Positions 17,557-28,462 are shown, counted from the stretch's first letter. The stretch is DNA of 45,755 bases from an uncultured Prochlorococcus sp. (GCA_902622705.1 CACNQT010000007.1:1-45755); one strand, 5' to 3'. Translations and numbers: made by a program. Notes: generated by a model from the sequence alone, not told the origin.

Positions 17557-18383
17557 TAGTTCGAAAACAATTTGTTTTTTCTATGTTTAAGGCTTGGCAT
17601 CTGCTCTCTAATTTTCTTTACTCTTTCTTTATCAGCAGGGGCTATTGCAGCGCCTTGAGTTTTTCCAGCATCAGACAAAACAGTGCCCCATGGGTCAATT
17701 ACCATTGCATGGCCATGACTTTGTCTTCTACCATAATGAATCCCAGTTTGAGCTGGAGCAACCACATAGGCAGTATTCTCAATAGCTCTTGCTTGTAAAA
17801 GTATTTGCCAGTGATCTTTCCCCGTAAATGCTGTAAAAGCAGCGGGAATCATAATTAGATCTGCACCATTTGAAGACAAATATCTATAAAGTTCAGGGAA
17901 TCTTACGTCGTAACAAATCGATAATCCTACTTTGCATAAACCTGGGACTTCTACCACAGGTGGATATTCCTCCCCGGATAAAATAGTAGATGATTCCTTA
18001 TACAAATTTCCATCCGGCAAATCAACGTCAAATAAGTGAATTTTGTCGTATTTTGCCAAAATCTGTCCATCTTTCCCAAATAGTGCTGACCTATTAAAAG
18101 TATGAGTATTATCACCAGCAGGAACAGGATACCCTCCTCCTAAAAGAAATACTTGATATCTTTGGGACATCGTTTTAAGGAAGTTTGTACACTTTATTGA
18201 CAACTCAGAAGCTAATCTAAGTTTTTCATCATCTTCTCCGAGAAAGGCAAAATTCTCAGGCAGTCCTATTAACTCAGCACCTCTTCTAGATGCTAATTCG
18301 ATCTGTTCTTCAGCTTCAGCAAAATTTGCTTCAACTTTTGAAGTACTTGTAATTTGCAATGCTGCTACCAAAAAATCAGTCAA
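17556..18383 (-). CDS. Nitrilase-superfamily amidohydrolase (Nit1/Nit2-like)
   Basis: This protein has the Glu-Lys-Cys triad of carbon-nitrogen hydrolases: Glu in GLPENFAFLG, Lys in YDKIHLFDVDLP and Cys in VGLSICYDVRFPE. The overall pattern, with HLFDVDLP and the DVRFPELYR run, fits the Nit1/Nit2 branch, which hydrolyses deaminated glutathione or omega-amidase substrates. The start is chosen as TTG at 18383, giving MTDFLVAALQITS and 275 residues, because AGGAG lies exactly 7 bases upstream (18391-18395). A TTG at 18404 would add seven residues without such a site. It ends in a TAATG overlap with the amidase gene and follows comB by about 30 bases. Confidence 0.88.
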   Translation of the reverse strand: MTDFLVAALQITSTSKVEANFAEAEEQIELASRRGAELIGLPENFAFLGEDDEKLRLASELSIKCTNFLKTMSQRYQVFLLGGGYPVPAGDNTHTFNRSALFGKDGQILAKYDKIHLFDVDLPDGNLYKESSTILSGEEYPPVVEVPGLCKVGLSICYDVRFPELYRYLSSNGADLIMIPAAFTAFTGKDHWQILLQARAIENTAYVVAPAQTGIHYGRRQSHGHAMVIDPWGTVLSDAGKTQGAAIAPADKERVKKIREQMPSLKHRKNKLFSN

Positions 18384-18390
18384 GAACTTA

Positions 18391-18395
18391 CTCCT
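18391..18395 (-). promoter_or_regulatory. Shine-Dalgarno AGGAG that decides the nitrilase start
   Basis: AGGAG on the minus strand, 7 bases before TTG at 18383. Strong ribosome sites are not common in this sequence, and this one supports the shorter nitrilase reading over the TTG at 18404, which lies upstream of it. Confidence 0.75.
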
Positions 18396-18413
18396 AGTGA
18401 ACAAATTCGTAAA

Positions 18414-19142
18414 TTATGAGGCACGAATCACACCCCTTTCAAGTTGAGCTGGAACAATATCTAAGCAATCAAGTTCAGAGCAACATTTAAAATCATCCTC
18501 ATAATCTCCAAGACTTGTCAATCTTTTGCCATGGGTTGCTGTTTTTAAACATTTCAAAATATCATTTTTCCAAAAATCCCAAAGTGCCAAAGCAGCCTGT
18601 AATTCGTCATTCATAATATTTATTTCAAAATCACAGTTCTTTTCTAGGTATGAGGCCAAAGCACCAGCAGCTAAAGAATCCTCAAGTGAATAAGACCCCT
18701 CCCAACCACTACCAAGTATTAAAACATTTTCACTTTTTAATGAAATGATTTTTTCTGCAACTGCTTTCCTATTTGGAAGTCCCATAGCAAATAAATGCTT
18801 CGCATTTTGAACTTTTTGCAATGATTTAGTCCCATTAGTAGTACTCATAAATAATCTTTTACCATTAACAACTTTATTTGTAACTGATAAAGGAGAATTT
18901 CCTAAATCAAAGCCCTCAATCTTCTTTCCGCCTCTCTCTCCAAGCAGTAGTCTCTTTTCAGCTTGCCACCTCATTGCAGATTCTTTTAATAAATCTAAAT
19001 CTGCAAAAACCTGTATTGAATCAGCTCCATTTTTTAAAGCCCACGAAATTGTGGTTGTAGCTCTTAAAACATCAATGACCACTGCAATGTCTAGACTTAT
19101 TTCTGGAACATCCTTTGCAACGTGATAATAAGTAAGATTAAT
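18414..19142 (-). CDS. comB: 2-phosphosulfolactate phosphatase (ComB), apparent ATT start
   Basis: ComB removes phosphate from 2-phosphosulfolactate to give sulfolactate. The signature is VVIDVLRATTTI, with later STTNGT and GSGWEGS..LEDSLAAGA segments. From GTG at 19082 the protein would be 222 residues and lack the first strand. The frame continues upstream as NLTYYHVAKDVPEISLDIA before that GTG, which looks like normal N-terminal ComB sequence, but there is no ATG, GTG or TTG before an in-frame TAG at 19164-19166. ATT at 19142 (or 19145) sits 8 (or 5) bases after AAAAAGG and would give 242 residues. I therefore propose an ATT start, or an ATG-to-ATT change by mutation or sequencing error. 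The role of sulfolactate in this organism is unknown. Confidence 0.8.
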   Translation of the reverse strand: MNLTYYHVAKDVPEISLDIAVVIDVLRATTTISWALKNGADSIQVFADLDLLKESAMRWQAEKRLLLGERGGKKIEGFDLGNSPLSVTNKVVNGKRLFMSTTNGTKSLQKVQNAKHLFAMGLPNRKAVAEKIISLKSENVLILGSGWEGSYSLEDSLAAGALASYLEKNCDFEINIMNDELQAALALWDFWKNDILKCLKTATHGKRLTSLGDYEDDFKCCSELDCLDIVPAQLERGVIRAS

Positions 19143-19165
19143 AATTAAGTCCTTTTTCTTTTCCT

Positions 19166-19171
19166 ATTATA
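19166..19171 (-). promoter_or_regulatory. Consensus -10 box for comB
   Basis: TATAAT on the minus strand, reading from 19171 to 19166. Transcription would begin near 19159, leaving about 17 bases, including AAAAAGG, before ATT at 19142. No good -35 is seen, which is common in picocyanobacteria. The box overlaps the in-frame TAG, so the coding region cannot begin upstream. Confidence 0.55.
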
Positions 19172-19275
19172 GAAAACAGTTACTTAATTTGATTATTTTT
19201 TTTTTAAAACAAACTTATTGATAATATATAAATAATTTGTTTTTACAGAAATCTTATCAAGTATTTAATTTGAAA

Positions 19276-20586
19276 ATGAATAATATCCGCACAATAAAAG
19301 GTGGAGTTAATTTAAAAGGAAAAGTAAAAGTACCTGGAGATAAATCTATATCTCATAGAGCTTTAATAATAGGAAGTATTGCTAAGGGTGAGACGACTAT
19401 CGAGGGTTTTTTATATTCTGAAGATCCACTTTCAACTGCTGATTGTCTTAGAAAATTAGGTGTAAATATTCCAAAAATAATAAAAGATGAGCCTTTTACG
19501 ATTACAGGGATGGGTCTTAATGGATTAAAAGAGCCAAAAGAAATTCTCAATTGTGGAAATTCAGGAACCACTATGAGGTTATTAATGGGTTTATTAGCCG
19601 CACAAGAAGGTAAGAACTTTATCTTAACCGGGGACGCTTCTCTCAACGAAAGGCCAATGGGGAGGGTTGGCAAACCGTTATCTTTGATGGGTGGCAAAAT
19701 TTCTGGAAGGGAATGCGGTAACAAAGCTCCAATTTCAATTGATGGGGAAAAACTTAAGGGATGTGTTATTGGAACTCCAATGGCAAGTGCTCAAGTGAAA
19801 TCAGCAATATTATTGGCAGGCCTCAATGCATCTGGAACTACTTCTGTTATTGAACCAGCATCTTCAAGAGATCATACTGAGAGAATGTTAAAAGCATTTG
19901 GAGCAGACATCAGTATCAGAGGAGAATTAGGAAGGAATGTGGTTATCAAGTCAGGGGTGGACTTAATTGGCCAGAGAATATTGATTCCCGGAGACATAAG
20001 CTCTGCTTCTTTTTGGATGATTGCTGCATCTATTGTTCCAAATTCAGAGGTTTTAATTCAGAATGTCGGATTAAATCCCACTAGAACAGGGATTTTAAAA
20101 ATAATGGATTCAATGGGCTGCAATTATGAGATTTTAGATAAATCGACTATTGCAGGTGAGCCTATTGGATGTATTAAAGTAAAGACTTCAAATAATTTAA
20201 GATCATTCACTATTGAAGGAGATATTCTCCCAAAACTTATAGATGAAATTCCTATACTTACTGTGGCTGCCTGTTTTTGTAATGGAGTTTCTGAAATTAA
20301 GGATGCACAAGAATTAAGAATTAAGGAGACAGATAGATTAAAAGTCATGGCAAGACAGTTACAAAAATTCGGCGCTGAAATAACAGAAAAAGAGGATGGG
20401 TTAATTATTAATGGGCAATCAAAATTTCATTCTGCAAAGGTAGATAGTGAGACAGATCATCGAGTAGCAATGAGTCTTGCTATTGCTTCACTTCTTGCTA
20501 AAGGTACCTCAAAAATCATGAGATCTGATGCTGCTAGCGTCTCGTATCCCACTTTTTGGGAAGAGCTGGCCAAACTATCTAAATAG
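19276..20586 (+). CDS. aroA: 3-phosphoshikimate 1-carboxyvinyltransferase (EPSP synthase)
   Basis: AroA transfers enolpyruvate to shikimate-3-phosphate in aromatic amino acid synthesis. The N-terminal [13 protein letters not shown], the [15 protein letters not shown] substrate loop, [12 protein letters not shown] and the later [14 protein letters not shown] are diagnostic, the last two carrying catalytic residues. ATG at 19276 gives 436 residues, the usual size, starting [10 protein letters not shown]; a TTG at 19237 would add 13 residues without resemblance to the family and is not used. It leads a plus-strand group with the methyltransferase and glmU. A TAATAT box at 19222-19227 could serve as its -10. 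Confidence 0.96.
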   Translation: MNNIRTIKGGVNLKGKVKVPGDKSISHRALIIGSIAKGETTIEGFLYSEDPLSTADCLRKLGVNIPKIIKDEPFTITGMGLNGLKEPKEILNCGNSGTTMRLLMGLLAAQEGKNFILTGDASLNERPMGRVGKPLSLMGGKISGRECGNKAPISIDGEKLKGCVIGTPMASAQVKSAILLAGLNASGTTSVIEPASSRDHTERMLKAFGADISIRGELGRNVVIKSGVDLIGQRILIPGDISSASFWMIAASIVPNSEVLIQNVGLNPTRTGILKIMDSMGCNYEILDKSTIAGEPIGCIKVKTSNNLRSFTIEGDILPKLIDEIPILTVAACFCNGVSEIKDAQELRIKETDRLKVMARQLQKFGAEITEKEDGLIINGQSKFHSAKVDSETDHRVAMSLAIASLLAKGTSKIMRSDAASVSYPTFWEELAKLSK

Positions 20587-20598
20587 CCTAAAAAGTTT

Positions 20599-21504
20599 TT
20601 GTCTGAATTAATAGAAGTTTTAACTAAAGACGGAAGTTACTCTTTAAGAAGTGTGTTTTTTCATGAGAACTTCCATAGTTTATTGGGCGCATTGGAGGAA
20701 ACAAAGTCAAAGTTTACAACTACTTCTAATTTGCGAAGATTTAAGGGCAAATCACTTAATGCTTTGGATATATGTTTTGGTTTAGGATACAATTCCGCTT
20801 CTTTATTAGATGAATTAATTAAACAAAAATCATATTTAAATTTGTATTCATTGGAAATAGATCAAAAGCCTCTCGAATATTCGCTTAGAAATGAATCTTT
20901 CCTTAAATTATGGGATCCAAAAGTCAAAAAAATATTTGAATCACTTTATCGAAAAGATTACTTTGAGGATCAATTTTTTAAATGCAGTATTTTGTGGGGT
21001 GATGCTAGAGAAAAAATCAACATTATTCCTTCCTCTATTAAATTCGATCTAATTTATTTAGATGGTTTTTCTCCTCAAAAATGCCCACAAGTATGGACAA
21101 TTGAATTTTTATCCAAAGTCACTGAAAAGCTTAATTCTCAGGGTTATTTAATAACTTATTCTTCATCAGCGGCAGTAAGAAAAACCTTAAGAAATCTTGG
21201 ATTAGAAATTTTTACTATTAAGCCAAGTTTTAAAAACAGAACTTTTTGGAGTCAGGGAACCGTCGCAATATCAAAATTTGATAAGAATAAATTGAAACCG
21301 GATTTCAATTTTGAAAAGTTAACTTTAATGGAAGAAGAACATCTCTTAACTAAAGCTAGTATTCCATATAGAGATCAAGATTTGAACTCAAGTAAAGACG
21401 ATATAATAAGGAGAAGATTAGATGAGCAATTATTATCAAATCTATTATCTACAAATAAATGGAGAGAAAAGTGGGGAATGACGAAGTTATCCTTTAAGAG
21501 TTAG
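20599..21504 (+). CDS. MnmC-like (DUF752) methyltransferase, stand-alone
   Basis: This 301-residue protein has an S-adenosylmethionine-binding fold with [12 protein letters not shown] at residues 56-67 and the family-specific [15 protein letters not shown] at 153-167, which corresponds to the FLD.F.P..NP..W motif of the MnmC methyltransferase half. MnmC completes the mnm5s2U modification of wobble uridine in tRNA; its bacterial form also carries an FAD-dependent oxidase domain, which is absent here. Function on tRNA is therefore probable but not certain. The start is TTG at 20599, 12 bases after the aroA stop, and glmU follows after 25 bases, so the three are probably one transcript. Confidence 0.78.
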   Translation: MSELIEVLTKDGSYSLRSVFFHENFHSLLGALEETKSKFTTTSNLRRFKGKSLNALDICFGLGYNSASLLDELIKQKSYLNLYSLEIDQKPLEYSLRNESFLKLWDPKVKKIFESLYRKDYFEDQFFKCSILWGDAREKINIIPSSIKFDLIYLDGFSPQKCPQVWTIEFLSKVTEKLNSQGYLITYSSSAAVRKTLRNLGLEIFTIKPSFKNRTFWSQGTVAISKFDKNKLKPDFNFEKLTLMEEEHLLTKASIPYRDQDLNSSKDDIIRRRLDEQLLSNLLSTNKWREKWGMTKLSFKS

Positions 21505-21529
21505 ATTTAAATTAGGATTTCAAATAAAC

Positions 21530-22879
21530 ATGTTAAGTGTTGCGATATTAGCGGCAGGCAAGGGCACTAGGATGGAAAGCTCATTGCCAAAAGTTTTGCA
21601 TAAAATTTCTGGCAAAAGTATTCTTCAAAGAGTAATTGATTCATGTATCGAATTAAAACCTGATAAAATTTTCGTAATTACAGGATACAAATCAAAAGAA
21701 GTACAAAAGTCAATCCCAAATAATAAAAAAATCCATATTGTTGTTCAAGAACCTCAATCAGGAACCGGTCATGCTATTCAGGTACTTTGTAAAAAAGTAA
21801 AAAAAAATGAAGGAAAACTTTTGGTACTAAACGGCGATGTACCACTCATTATGCCTAGTACACTAAAAAGACTTTTGTATCTACACGATTCAAAAAATGC
21901 TGATGTTTCTTTAATTACCACAAAGAAAAAAAATCCTTATGGATATGGAAGAGTTTTTTTGAAGGGGGATTTTATAGATAGAATTGTTGAAGAAAAAGAT
22001 TGCAATGATCTAGAAAAAGAAAATCCATTAATAAATGCAGGTGTCTACTGTTTTAACTGGGGTAACTTGTCAGAAATAATTAATACCTTGCAAAGCAATA
22101 ATAATCAGAAAGAGATTTACTTAACAGATACAATATCTTTGCTAAAAAATTCCTTAAGTCTCGAAGTAGAGGATAATGGAGAGCTTAAAGGAATTAATAA
22201 CAGAATTCAACTATCAGAATGTGAGGAATGTATTCAGAATTCAATTAAAGAAAAGCATATGCTTAATGGTGTAACTTTTATAAATAAAGCAAGTTGTTCA
22301 ATTAGTGAAGAAGCTGAAATTGGTAAGGATGTAATTATAGAGGCTAATACGCATATAAGGGGAAATACGAAAATAAATAGCCATTGCATTATTGGTCCAA
22401 ATACTTTTATTGAGAATTCTAATGTAGGGTTACAATGTGAAATTTCAAACTCTACTGTTTATGATTCTCAGATAATGGATCATATAAAAATTGGCCCTTA
22501 TAGTCATATAAGACCTAATTCCAAAATATCTTCTTATAGCAAAATAGGTAATTTTGTTGAGATCAAAAATAGTCAACTAGAGGAAGAATCAAAAGTAAAC
22601 CATCTAAGTTATATTGGTGATTCTATTATTGGAAGATCTACAAATATTGGGGCAGGCACTATTACTGCAAATTTTGATGGGAAGAAAAAACATCAAACAA
22701 CAATTGGTAAAAATTCCAGTATTGGAGCAAATACAGTTTTTGTAGCACCAATAAATTTAGGGGAATCAGTAACAACAGGTGCTGGTTCCGTGATCACAAA
22801 AGACTCTAAAGATAATTCATTAGCGATCTCAAGAACTAAGCAAGTAAATATAGAGAATTGGAAAAAAAAGAAATCCTGA
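21530..22879 (+). CDS. glmU: Bifunctional UDP-GlcNAc pyrophosphorylase / GlcN-1-P acetyltransferase
   Basis: GlmU makes UDP-N-acetylglucosamine, the precursor of peptidoglycan and lipopolysaccharide, by acetylating glucosamine-1-phosphate and adding UMP. The N-terminal nucleotidyltransferase domain begins [18 protein letters not shown], with QSGTGHAIQ and NGDVPLI following. From about residue 250 the hexapeptide repeats of a left-handed beta helix ([13 protein letters not shown] and onward) form the acetyltransferase, with the active-site NFVEIKNS region and [13 protein letters not shown]. The 449-residue length is normal. It is convergent with murF, with one base between the stops. Confidence 0.96.
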   Translation: MLSVAILAAGKGTRMESSLPKVLHKISGKSILQRVIDSCIELKPDKIFVITGYKSKEVQKSIPNNKKIHIVVQEPQSGTGHAIQVLCKKVKKNEGKLLVLNGDVPLIMPSTLKRLLYLHDSKNADVSLITTKKKNPYGYGRVFLKGDFIDRIVEEKDCNDLEKENPLINAGVYCFNWGNLSEIINTLQSNNNQKEIYLTDTISLLKNSLSLEVEDNGELKGINNRIQLSECEECIQNSIKEKHMLNGVTFINKASCSISEEAEIGKDVIIEANTHIRGNTKINSHCIIGPNTFIENSNVGLQCEISNSTVYDSQIMDHIKIGPYSHIRPNSKISSYSKIGNFVEIKNSQLEEESKVNHLSYIGDSIIGRSTNIGAGTITANFDGKKKHQTTIGKNSSIGANTVFVAPINLGESVTTGAGSVITKDSKDNSLAISRTKQVNIENWKKKKS

Positions 22880-22880
22880 T

Positions 22881-24254
22881 CTAGTTAATTAATTCAATAA
22901 TTTTTTCAAGTTGCCAACATCTGCTTCCTTTGATAAGAATAGAATCACCTTTTTTTGTAGATTTGTTTATCTCTTGAGGTACATCTCTAATATTATTAAA
23001 AACTAAGAATTTTTTTTTATTTTTTAGATAATTGGTGTAAATTTTTTCATTCTCTTTATCACAAATAAATAAACACTTTTCTATGTCTGAATTATTTATT
23101 AAGTTGAATATTTCTTTGTGATATTTTTCAGATTCTTTACCCAATTCTTGCATACTTCCAAATATGAAAAATTTATTTCTCGGTTTTTCAAGCAGGTTTT
23201 TAATACATGCTTTTACTGACTCTGGCGAAGCATTATATGATTCATCATATATTGTCGTTTTTACTGATTTAAGAATTTTATTCCTTCCACCTAAACTTAC
23301 AAAATCAAATTTATTAAAACTTGCAAAATCAATGCCTAGCTCTTTAGCAACTGCATAAGCAAATAAGAAATTCCAAGCATTGTGAAATCCCTCAAATGAA
23401 ATTTCAAAGGTATTTTCTTCAATTAAAATTGATTTATTAGAAGGATTATAAAATCCTTGCAAATCATCATCTTTTTTAAAACTCTCCTTTTGATTTTCTA
23501 TATTTAATAGTTTTACTTTTATCACTCTACCTCTCCAAAATTCTTTTAAAGTTTTTTCTAGGAATTGATCATTTGCTGGAATTATTACAACTCCTTCTGG
23601 ATTTAAGAACTTACTAATTTCACACTTTGCATGAGTAATATTTTTTTTTGAGCCTAACAATCCAATATGAGCTGTGCCAATGTTAGTAATAACTGCAATA
23701 TTGGGTTCACTATATTTAGATAAATTCTCGATCTGTCCAAGACCTCTCATCCCCATCTCAAGAACTAAAACTTTATCTTCTACTTCTGTAGAAAGAATAG
23801 TAAGACCAACTCCAATTTCATTATTGAAATTTGCATGAGATAATTTAATTCTTCCAAGTTTATTTAAAACTCCACCAATCATTTCTTTTGTAGTTGTTTT
23901 GCCCACTGAGCCAGTTATTGCAACAATAGGAATATTTAATTTTTTTCTTTTTAGCAATGCTAATTTTTGAAATGCCTCAGTTGTGTCATTTACAACCCAA
24001 TAAGGAAAATTACTAGGAAGTAATCTCTGCATCCCTTTTTTAATTACTACAGATTTAACTCCTTTATTTAAAACCTCATGAAGAAAACTATGTCCGTCAA
24101 AATTTTTACCCTTGATAGCTATAAAAAGATCATTTTTTAACAACGTTCTACTATCGATACTTATATTCTTAAAATTTAAAGAATCTCCTTTCCCCTCGCT
24201 CAGATTTCTAATATCCCCCAAAACATCGTTTAATTCTGATAAAAAGAATTCCAT
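22881..24254 (-). CDS. murF: UDP-MurNAc-tripeptide:D-Ala-D-Ala ligase
   Basis: MurF adds the D-Ala-D-Ala dipeptide to the peptidoglycan precursor in the cytoplasm. The ATP-binding loop is VAITGSVGKTTTKEM near residue 113, preceded by the N-terminal substrate domain with DSRTL and followed by NFNNEIGVGLTIL and the central VLEMGMRGLGQI; the C-terminal domain has YDESYNASPESVKAC. The 457 residues are typical. It starts 7 bases after the glgA stop, so it probably rides on that transcript. Confidence 0.95.
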   Translation of the reverse strand: MEFFLSELNDVLGDIRNLSEGKGDSLNFKNISIDSRTLLKNDLFIAIKGKNFDGHSFLHEVLNKGVKSVVIKKGMQRLLPSNFPYWVVNDTTEAFQKLALLKRKKLNIPIVAITGSVGKTTTKEMIGGVLNKLGRIKLSHANFNNEIGVGLTILSTEVEDKVLVLEMGMRGLGQIENLSKYSEPNIAVITNIGTAHIGLLGSKKNITHAKCEISKFLNPEGVVIIPANDQFLEKTLKEFWRGRVIKVKLLNIENQKESFKKDDDLQGFYNPSNKSILIEENTFEISFEGFHNAWNFLFAYAVAKELGIDFASFNKFDFVSLGGRNKILKSVKTTIYDESYNASPESVKACIKNLLEKPRNKFFIFGSMQELGKESEKYHKEIFNLINNSDIEKCLFICDKENEKIYTNYLKNKKKFLVFNNIRDVPQEINKSTKKGDSILIKGSRCWQLEKIIELIN

Positions 24255-24261
24255 TAAAAGA

Positions 24262-25719
24262 TTAAGTCATACTTTTTTTAAAAGATGGATCAGCTGATTG
24301 TCCGTAAGAAAATTTTTCAACTTCAGCAACATCTGGCGATGGTTCTTTTATTCCGCAAACATCCTTATACATAACTTCGTATTCAAGAGCTGATCTTTGC
24401 CAACTAAACTCTTGGCTCATGGCTCTTTTTTGCAGTAATTGCCAACTATCTTTATGCCTAAAGGCTTCCCATGACCTTACTAAAGAAGTATAAAAATCTA
24501 TAGGTTCAAAGCGATCAAAGCAAAATCCAGTACCATTACTATTTTCTGGGTCATGAGGTAAAACTGTATCAACCAAACCTCCAACTCGCCTTACTATTGG
24601 AATAGAGCCATATCTCATAGCGAGGAGTTGACTAATCCCACAAGGTTCGAATCTACTTGGCATTAAGAATGCATCTGAGCCACCATAGATAAGCCTTGAC
24701 AAAGAATCATCATATGTAAGAAATACTGAGAATCTTCCTGGGTAATCTAATGCCAGTTGCCATAATCCAGACTCTAAAGATCTATCTCCAGTCCCTAAAA
24801 CAGCAATTTGAGAATCTGTATAGGCTAATAGTCTTCTTGAAACTTGTAAAAGTAAGTCAACCCCTTTCTGATCAACTAATCTACTTACCATACCTAAAAG
24901 ATATTTTTTAGAATTAACTTCGAGACCCATTTCTCTCTGCAGAATTTTTTTATTTTCTAGCCTATTTTCTAAATTCTTAATATTGAATTTTGCAGGTAAG
25001 ACTGGATCTTTGGCTGGATTCCATTCATCAAGATCTATGCCATTAAGAATTCCCCTTAATTTACCTGAAATGTAATTAAGTAATCCTTCGAGGCTTTCCC
25101 CGTATTCATGGGTTTTAATCTCATCTGCATAAGTCGGAGAAACAGCATTGACCCTATCTGCGTACAACATTGCCGCAGCCATTGTGTGGTCTCCATGCAT
25201 ATACCAAGGACACCAAGTCATTTTTTCAAGTTTCCACCTCCAAGGGCCTTGGTATTTTAAATTATGAATTGTGAAGACAGTACTAATTTCGGGGTCCTGA
25301 TGCATCCACACAGGAATCATTCCAGTATGCCAATCATGGCAATGGAGAACTTGAGGTTTCCAACAATTCCAGGCAAATTCTGCTGTTGCACTAGCAAAAA
25401 ATGTAAAGCGCCAGTCCTCATTTTCGCCTCCGTATATTTGGTCAGAATCAAATGTTGGATGACCCACTAGGTAAATCACATAATTATGAATGGGATGTTT
25501 TGCTTCATATACGGCAAAATCATTACCCATTGTATTTGCTCTAAAGACTGGTTCATTCGAAACCTCTAAAAGACTCCACAATTTTCCATATCCTGGAATT
25601 ATTACCCTTACATCGTGACCAAGTTTTATCAAAGATGGAGGCAACGAACCAACCACATCTCCCATACCTCCAACTTTGATCATTGGAGCACATTCAGCAG
25701 CGGCAAGAAGAATTCTCAT
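24262..25719 (-). CDS. glgA: Glycogen synthase (ADP-glucose type)
   Basis: GlgA elongates alpha-1,4-glucan chains from ADP-glucose, the main carbon store of cyanobacteria. This GT5-family protein of 485 residues begins [25 protein letters not shown] in shortened form, where KVGG binds ADP-glucose; [12 protein letters not shown] follows, and the C-terminal half has the GT-B catalytic region [12 protein letters not shown] and [10 protein letters not shown]. The final 40 residues ([13 protein letters not shown]) extend a little past the catalytic fold, as is common in marine picocyanobacteria. It follows menB by 36 bases on the same strand. Confidence 0.96.
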   Translation of the reverse strand: MRILLAAAECAPMIKVGGMGDVVGSLPPSLIKLGHDVRVIIPGYGKLWSLLEVSNEPVFRANTMGNDFAVYEAKHPIHNYVIYLVGHPTFDSDQIYGGENEDWRFTFFASATAEFAWNCWKPQVLHCHDWHTGMIPVWMHQDPEISTVFTIHNLKYQGPWRWKLEKMTWCPWYMHGDHTMAAAMLYADRVNAVSPTYADEIKTHEYGESLEGLLNYISGKLRGILNGIDLDEWNPAKDPVLPAKFNIKNLENRLENKKILQREMGLEVNSKKYLLGMVSRLVDQKGVDLLLQVSRRLLAYTDSQIAVLGTGDRSLESGLWQLALDYPGRFSVFLTYDDSLSRLIYGGSDAFLMPSRFEPCGISQLLAMRYGSIPIVRRVGGLVDTVLPHDPENSNGTGFCFDRFEPIDFYTSLVRSWEAFRHKDSWQLLQKRAMSQEFSWQRSALEYEVMYKDVCGIKEPSPDVAEVEKFSYGQSADPSFKKSMT

Positions 25720-25755
25720 TGATAATTATTTGAAAAAGTTCTTTTGAAAAATAAA

Positions 25756-26613
25756 CTATGATGTCCACTTATAGTCAGAAAAGTCTGGTGGACGCTTTTC
25801 AAGAAAGGCATCTCTACCTTCTTGAGCTTCTTCAGTGGAATAGAATAATTGAGTTGTGTATCCAGATAATTCTTGAATACCCGCAATCCCATCATTCTCC
25901 GCATTGAATGAAGCTTTAAGAATACGAATAGCAGTTGGACTATTTCGTAAAATCTCTTTTGCCCAGATTACACCCTCAGCTTCTAATTCTTCAATCTTTG
26001 TAATTGCATTTATCAAGCCCATCTTAAGAGCTTCCTTAGAATTATATTTTCTACATAAAAACCAAATTTCTTTTGCTTTTCTTTGACCAACAAGTCTTGC
26101 TAAATAACTAGATCCAAAACCCGCATCAAAACTACCAACTCTTGGCCCTGTTTGACCAAATAGCGCATTTTCAGAGGCGATACTGAGATCACAAATTAAA
26201 TGAAGTACCTGGCCTCCTCCAATTGCAAAACCAGGAACTAAGGCAATAACCACTTTAGGCAAACTTCTTATTAATCTTTGAAGTTCAAGTACATTTAATC
26301 TCTGCTTACCTTCATCATTTTTATACCCATTTTCACCTCTTACACTCTGATCACCTCCAGAGCAAAAAGAATAAATACCTTTCTTATCTGGTCCCGCACC
26401 TGTAAAGAGAACTACTCCAATAGTTTCATCATTTCTTACGATATCAAATGCATCAATGAGTTCATCTACAGTTTGTGGCCTAAATGCATTTCTTTTTTCA
26501 GGCCGATTAATTGCAATTCTCGCAATTCCATCATCTGATTTATGAAACAATATATCCTCATAAGATTTGCATTCTGACCAATTTAAAGTTGTTTTCCCAG
26601 GTAATACTTTCAT
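25756..26613 (-). CDS. menB: 1,4-dihydroxy-2-naphthoyl-CoA synthase
   Basis: MenB closes the naphthoate ring in phylloquinone synthesis, the quinone of photosystem I. It is a crotonase-fold enzyme of 285 residues. Visible are [16 protein letters not shown], the oxyanion-hole [11 protein letters not shown], the central [14 protein letters not shown] and [20 protein letters not shown], the last specific to MenB. A C-terminal EKRPPDFS motif is also typical. It lies 35 bases downstream of menD on the same strand, two enzymes of one pathway. Confidence 0.96.
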   Translation of the reverse strand: MKVLPGKTTLNWSECKSYEDILFHKSDDGIARIAINRPEKRNAFRPQTVDELIDAFDIVRNDETIGVVLFTGAGPDKKGIYSFCSGGDQSVRGENGYKNDEGKQRLNVLELQRLIRSLPKVVIALVPGFAIGGGQVLHLICDLSIASENALFGQTGPRVGSFDAGFGSSYLARLVGQRKAKEIWFLCRKYNSKEALKMGLINAITKIEELEAEGVIWAKEILRNSPTAIRILKASFNAENDGIAGIQELSGYTTQLFYSTEEAQEGRDAFLEKRPPDFSDYKWTS

Positions 26614-26648
26614 GAAACCTAATTATTCAAAAATAGAAAATGATAAAT

Positions 26649-28412
26649 TTAAATGCCAATTATTTTTTTTAGCAAGGCATTTTTTTCACTAATTTCATTT
26701 TCTGGATCAATATTAACCTTAATTATTACAGATTTCTGGATAGAAATGCTCCAATCAAAGGCCTCTCGTAATTTTTTAAAATTTGCCACACTTTTAAAGT
26801 TTACTTGATATCCCTCTGCGAGTTTTGGCCAGTTTATTTCTTTTGGCATAAGAAAAAGTTTTTTTAATTCATCTTCTTTTAAATTATCTTTATAAATACG
26901 ATTAAATATATTTCCGCCATGATTATCTATCAGAAGAATTGTTAAATTCATATCGATTGAATTTTCAATCAGCCATCCGTTTATATCATGAACAAAAGCT
27001 AAATCTCCAGTCACGAGAAGTAGAGGACTTTTAATTCTAGAAATTCCTAATGCGAGGGATAAAGTACCGTCTATGCCAGAAGCCCCTCTAAAGCTGAAGC
27101 AATTTCTTGTTAAAGTACCATTCTCTGAAAATGTAAGCCAATCTCTAATCGGGCTACTCGCGGATAGCATTATAGGATTTTCAGCTGGCCAAAGTTTTGG
27201 AACAAGATTTGCAAGCTTATACTCAGTAATATGATTATCATTAGTAATTTTCTCTTTTAAAATTTCTTTAATTTGCTCACCTTCCTCTATTAGATCTAAA
27301 GCTAACAGAGTTAGAGACTTTTTATTTTTTTCGTTAATTGATAATTCTTCTAACAATAGAGTAGTAAAATTCGATAGCCCAAAATCATATTCAAATGATT
27401 TTTTTATAGGGTCCAATTTTCTATAGTTTTTTTCTTTTATAAGAATTTGTATCCCTTCGAAGGTTGTTAAAAAATACTCCAAATCAATTGAGGATGACAT
27501 AGGACCAAGCCTCAAAAGTTGATGACAATTTATTAAATTCTTATTTTTTCTTAAGACTAATTCCCAATTCACAACTAAGCCTCTCAAATTAGAGTAAACG
27601 CCTGAAACAGGATCAGCAAATACTGGCCAACCAGTAATTTCTTGTAATTTTTCTAAAGATTTATTGAAAGAAGATAAGTCATTTATGGAACCTTGATAAG
27701 GACCGACCAAAATAATACCAGACTCATCTAAATTTAAACTTTTTGAAATTTCTAAGAATTTGTTTTTATTAGACTTTATTTCAACTTCCTGAAAAACATA
27801 TTTTTTCTTTAAATAAATTCTCTCAAAAACCTCTAAAACATTTTTTTTATTTACAAATGAAATATCCAAAGGCTTATCAATAGGAATATTTAAATGAATA
27901 GGACCAGGGAAGGCTGATATTTGCTTCTCAGTAATTCGCACTAAATTTAATATTTCATTTTCTTGTGTTTCATGGAGTCCATTTAGATTTGTATTTAAAA
28001 CTCTTCTGCAGACTGAACTCAAAAAATCTTCTTGATTTACAGTTTGATTACATCCACAATTTTTTAATCTTAAGGGTCTATCAGCAGTAAGAAATATAAT
28101 ACCTTTACAAGATCGGTCTGCTTCAACTGCGGCTGGCAATAAGTTGCTTACGGCGGTTCCAGAAGTTGTAATAACTAAAGAAAGATTACCTGATGCAGCA
28201 GAAATTCCAAGAGAGTGGAATCCTGCAGATCTCTCATCTATAGAATTATAAATATTTACCAGTCCTAATTTATTTAATTCTCCAGCAGCTATTGCTAAAG
28301 GTGCTGATCTACTACCAGGACATAGTATTAAATTTTGAACTCCTATTTTTATAAGAAGATTTAAAAGTTGTAAACTTCTAAGAAAATTTTTGCATTCAAT
28401 AGATGATGTCAT
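26649..28412 (-). CDS. menD: 2-succinyl-5-enolpyruvyl-6-hydroxy-3-cyclohexene-1-carboxylate synthase
   Basis: MenD joins isochorismate and 2-oxoglutarate in a thiamine-diphosphate-dependent step of phylloquinone synthesis. The 587-residue protein begins with [14 protein letters not shown], with the activating glutamate within [32 protein letters not shown] follows, and the thiamine-diphosphate motif begins [16 protein letters not shown] and ends with [10 protein letters not shown]. The central domain around residues 190-370 is less conserved, as is normal. It starts at ATG, divergent from lepB across 50 bases. Confidence 0.95.
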   Translation of the reverse strand: MTSSIECKNFLRSLQLLNLLIKIGVQNLILCPGSRSAPLAIAAGELNKLGLVNIYNSIDERSAGFHSLGISAASGNLSLVITTSGTAVSNLLPAAVEADRSCKGIIFLTADRPLRLKNCGCNQTVNQEDFLSSVCRRVLNTNLNGLHETQENEILNLVRITEKQISAFPGPIHLNIPIDKPLDISFVNKKNVLEVFERIYLKKKYVFQEVEIKSNKNKFLEISKSLNLDESGIILVGPYQGSINDLSSFNKSLEKLQEITGWPVFADPVSGVYSNLRGLVVNWELVLRKNKNLINCHQLLRLGPMSSSIDLEYFLTTFEGIQILIKEKNYRKLDPIKKSFEYDFGLSNFTTLLLEELSINEKNKKSLTLLALDLIEEGEQIKEILKEKITNDNHITEYKLANLVPKLWPAENPIMLSASSPIRDWLTFSENGTLTRNCFSFRGASGIDGTLSLALGISRIKSPLLLVTGDLAFVHDINGWLIENSIDMNLTILLIDNHGGNIFNRIYKDNLKEDELKKLFLMPKEINWPKLAEGYQVNFKSVANFKKLREAFDWSISIQKSVIIKVNIDPENEISEKNALLKKIIGI

Positions 28413-28462
28413 AATTAATATAAATGCTTTGAGATTTTCCTTATATTCGAATTAAATAAAAC

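Noticed and set aside
19237-19275. Extended aroA start at TTG 19237
   Set aside because: The extra 13 residues do not resemble EPSP synthase N-termini; ATG 19276 gives the usual [10 protein letters not shown] start.
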